Positions 15,709 to 17,219 of a stretch of DNA of 17,219 nt are shown one piece after another (position 1 is the first letter of the stretch; each line of letters opens with the position of its first letter). The position numbers and the translations under genes were made by a program. The stretch comes from an uncultured Eubacteriales bacterium (GTDB taxonomy: Bacteria; Bacillota; Clostridia; Oscillospirales; Oscillospiraceae): the NCBI GenBank assembly GCA_900550705.1, contig URTG01000017.1, positions 1 through 17,219 on the forward strand, in the 5' to 3' direction. The notes below the pieces were generated by a model. It was not told the origin of the DNA, ran no database searches, and saw only the letters and a list, made by a program, of their open reading frames with translations.

Positions 15709-15738
15709 ATTCTACCACAAGAGAAGGGACTTCTTCAA
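15709..15738 (-). promoter_or_regulatory. Promoter of the TAXI lipoprotein gene
   Basis: The minus strand reads TTGAAG (15738-15733), an 18-base spacer and TAGAAT (15714-15709), with TGG directly before the -10 (extended -10). The -35 matches the consensus at four of six positions. It lies between the GltS terminator and the gene, about 40 bases before the ATG, so TAXI can be transcribed separately. Confidence 0.6.
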
Positions 15739-15754
15739 GAGGAAAACGCATCGA

Positions 15755-15785
15755 AGGGCCGGAGCGCTGCTTGCGCTCCGGCCCT
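15755..15785 (-). terminator. Terminator-like hairpin after the GltS-type gene
   Basis: A perfect 13-base inverted repeat (15755-15767 and 15773-15785) with a 5-base loop lies 28 bases after the symporter stop. On the minus strand only a short T4 run follows, about eight bases away, so termination may be partial and allow read-through into the TAXI gene. Confidence 0.7.
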
Positions 15786-15812
15786 CCGGTACTCGGGTGG
15801 CTATCCCTGGGA

Positions 15813-17066
15813 TCAGCCCACAAGGAGGCTGCCGAAGATAGACAGGAAGATGGGGTTGTAAATATCGTCGATAATGACGGCGAAGGAGGGATACAGAATC
15901 CACGCCACGTTGTGCCAGCCATACTGGTCCATAACGGCCTTCTCGTTGGCCACGGCGTTGGGTCCGGAGCCGCAGCCCCAGCCGCAGTTGCCCGCAGCCA
16001 TGACCGCCGCGCCATAGTCGCGCCCGAAGGCGGGGAAGGAGATGAAGATGGCGAACAGCACCATCAGCACCGCCTGGGCCAGCATGATCACGCCCATCTG
16101 CCCGGCCACCGAGGACAGGGCGGTAATGTCCACCGTCATCAGCACCAGAGCCAGATACAGCTCCAGGAACATATGCTCGATGGCATCCATCTCGGGCACA
16201 TAGGTCTCCACATGGGCGGCCTCCAGAATGTTGCGGACAATGCTGCCGGCGAACAGGCAGCCGATGAACTTGGGCATCTCGATCTTGGGGATGTTATCCA
16301 GCAGGCAGTAGATGGGCATACCCAGGGCGCAGATCAGCAGCACCAGGGCGAAGGCGGATACCATGCGGGAATTGTTCAGCGGGTTCACCCCGCCGGTCTT
16401 GACGGAATCGGGCTTGTCGTTGGGGTCGGCCTTCAGGTGGTGCCGGGTGATCAGGAAGGCAGCCACAGGTCCGCCGATGAGGGAACCCAGAATGTTGCCC
16501 ACCGTACCGGCGGCCACGCCCACCTCCGTGGCGTTCTCCGGCGCGCCCATCTTGACGAAAATGGGGCCGAAGGCCGAGGCGGTGCCTACGCCGCCGGACA
16601 TGGCGGAGGAGGAGCATTGCAGCCCCAGCAGGGGGTGCATCCCGATGAAGTGAGAGACCACCACGCCCACAATGTCCTGCAGGGTGATGAGCAGGCAGGC
16701 GGCCAGGGCGATCTTCACACACAGCTTGCCGCCGGCGTTCTTCAGCAGCTTGGCGCTGAAGCCGTAGCCCACGCACATGAAGAAGATATTCTGGCACAGG
16801 TCCTTGATGGTGCCCACGTTAAAGGACAGGGCTATCACGCCGGAGCCCTTGATCACGGCCACCAGAATGGAGAACAGCAGACCGGACACCACCGGTGCGG
16901 GAATGGCGAATTTCCGCAGGGGTGCTGAGTGGCCCACGATCCAACGGCCCAGGAAAATGACGATGGCGGCAAAGCCCAGGCTGGTCAGATATTCAAACTG
17001 AAAGCTGGCCAGAGCCCCGTCGGCCGCCGGGGTATAGGTACCGAAGTAGCTTAGGATATGTTCCAT
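15813..17066 (-). CDS. gltS: Sodium/glutamate symporter, ESS family (GltS-like)
   Basis: Predicted 417-residue inner-membrane carrier, close to the usual ESS length of about 400. It has about ten to twelve hydrophobic segments and the two re-entrant-loop-type motifs of the family: SGGVGTASAFGP (157-168) and GWGCGSGPNAVANEKAV (about 360-376). ESS proteins import glutamate with sodium. The second motif is richer in Cys and Gly than the E. coli form, so the exact substrate could differ. The ATG has AAGGAGG upstream and a good promoter at 17123-17152. A hairpin just before the ribosome site may affect expression. It ends before a hairpin and a second promoter that serve the TAXI gene. Confidence 0.88.
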   Translation of the reverse strand: MEHILSYFGTYTPAADGALASFQFEYLTSLGFAAIVIFLGRWIVGHSAPLRKFAIPAPVVSGLLFSILVAVIKGSGVIALSFNVGTIKDLCQNIFFMCVGYGFSAKLLKNAGGKLCVKIALAACLLITLQDIVGVVVSHFIGMHPLLGLQCSSSAMSGGVGTASAFGPIFVKMGAPENATEVGVAAGTVGNILGSLIGGPVAAFLITRHHLKADPNDKPDSVKTGGVNPLNNSRMVSAFALVLLICALGMPIYCLLDNIPKIEMPKFIGCLFAGSIVRNILEAAHVETYVPEMDAIEHMFLELYLALVLMTVDITALSSVAGQMGVIMLAQAVLMVLFAIFISFPAFGRDYGAAVMAAGNCGWGCGSGPNAVANEKAVMDQYGWHNVAWILYPSFAVIIDDIYNPIFLSIFGSLLVG

Positions 17067-17082
17067 ACACAGTTCCTCCTTC

Positions 17083-17108
17083 GCAAGATGTATATGCGGA
17101 CATCTTGC
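17083..17108 (-). promoter_or_regulatory. Inverted repeat in the gltS leader
   Basis: A perfect 9-base inverted repeat, GCAAGATGT and ACATCTTGC, with an 8-base spacer lies in the untranslated leader. On the minus strand its second arm ends directly before the GAAGGAGG ribosome site and it starts about 14 bases after the -10. It could be an operator for a dimeric repressor or an RNA hairpin next to the ribosome site. Confidence 0.55.
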
Positions 17109-17122
17109 CCATTTCTGAGTTA

Positions 17123-17152
17123 ACTATACAGAAAAAAGAAGGGGAAAGTCAA
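17123..17152 (-). promoter_or_regulatory. Promoter of the gltS-like gene
   Basis: The minus strand reads TTGACT (17152-17147), an 18-base spacer rich in pyrimidines, and TATAGT (17128-17123). Both hexamers match the SigA consensus at five of six positions. It lies about 57 bases before the ATG. The remaining stretch 17153-17219 is more AT-rich and holds no gene that I can see. Confidence 0.78.
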
Positions 17153-17219
17153 TTGGAAGAGGAGGATAGGAACCTACCCCTCTCTGCTCAGTGATTTTCC
17201 AGTTAGCTTCTTACTCACC

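Noticed and set aside
14670..16928. 752-codon open frame on the plus strand
   Set aside because: It is antisense to the TAXI and GltS-like genes, crosses a terminator and a promoter, and is rich in Gly, His and Gln.
1..17219. Mobile-element origin (integrase, transposase, attachment repeats) or CRISPR array
   Set aside because: No recombinase gene, terminal repeats or spaced direct repeats were seen, and base composition is even across the coding region.

Overview
This is a GC-rich window with compact bacterial operons and strong AGGAGG-type ribosome sites. The gene set (TAXI lipoprotein, ESS-type glutamate symporter, SpoIIE/RsbW-type partner-switching proteins, MATE exporter) and the GC-rich codon use suggest a gut Clostridia member of the Oscillospiraceae type (Flavonifractor/Lawsonibacter-like). 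The taxonomy is inference; there is no rRNA or other marker here.

Layout. Positions 1-48 hold a terminator hairpin. A minus-strand operon runs from about 6668 down to 65. In order of transcription it encodes a GNAT-like protein, a 501-residue protein of unknown family, a large AAA+ ATPase with a degenerate extra P-loop, and a 692-residue protein carrying kinase-like motifs. A plus-strand operon starts divergently from the same 170-bp intergenic region (6629-6798) and runs to 14655: a MATE transporter fused to a decayed RsbW-like ATPase domain, a second GNAT-like protein, a membrane Cache-HAMP-PP2C phosphatase (RsbU/SpoIIE type), an intact RsbW-like anti-sigma/switch kinase, and an 803-residue protein that opens with a DUF4157 domain (HELTH zinc motif). 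A bidirectional terminator at 14660-14703 closes this operon. The right end holds two ordinary minus-strand transport genes, a TAXI solute-binding lipoprotein and a GltS-like sodium/glutamate symporter, each with its own promoter.

How it may work together. DUF4157 proteins and AAA+ ATPases of this type are known companions of extracellular contractile injection systems (eCIS). No sheath, tube or baseplate gene lies in the window, so an eCIS link rests on family knowledge and needs the flanks. The key observation is a shared motif, GAEQGGI[V/I]D[W/F]FR[K/R]xF. It lies just after the DUF4157 domain in one operon and near the disordered N-terminus of the kinase-like protein in the other. This ties the two operons together and suggests that both proteins are cargo, or bind a common partner such as the AAA+ ATPase. 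The phosphatase/RsbW pair would give an environment-sensing partner switch for the locus, but no STAS anti-anti-sigma protein or sigma factor is present here.

No intergenic stretch exceeds about 170 bp. I saw no tRNA, rRNA, CRISPR array or insertion sequence.
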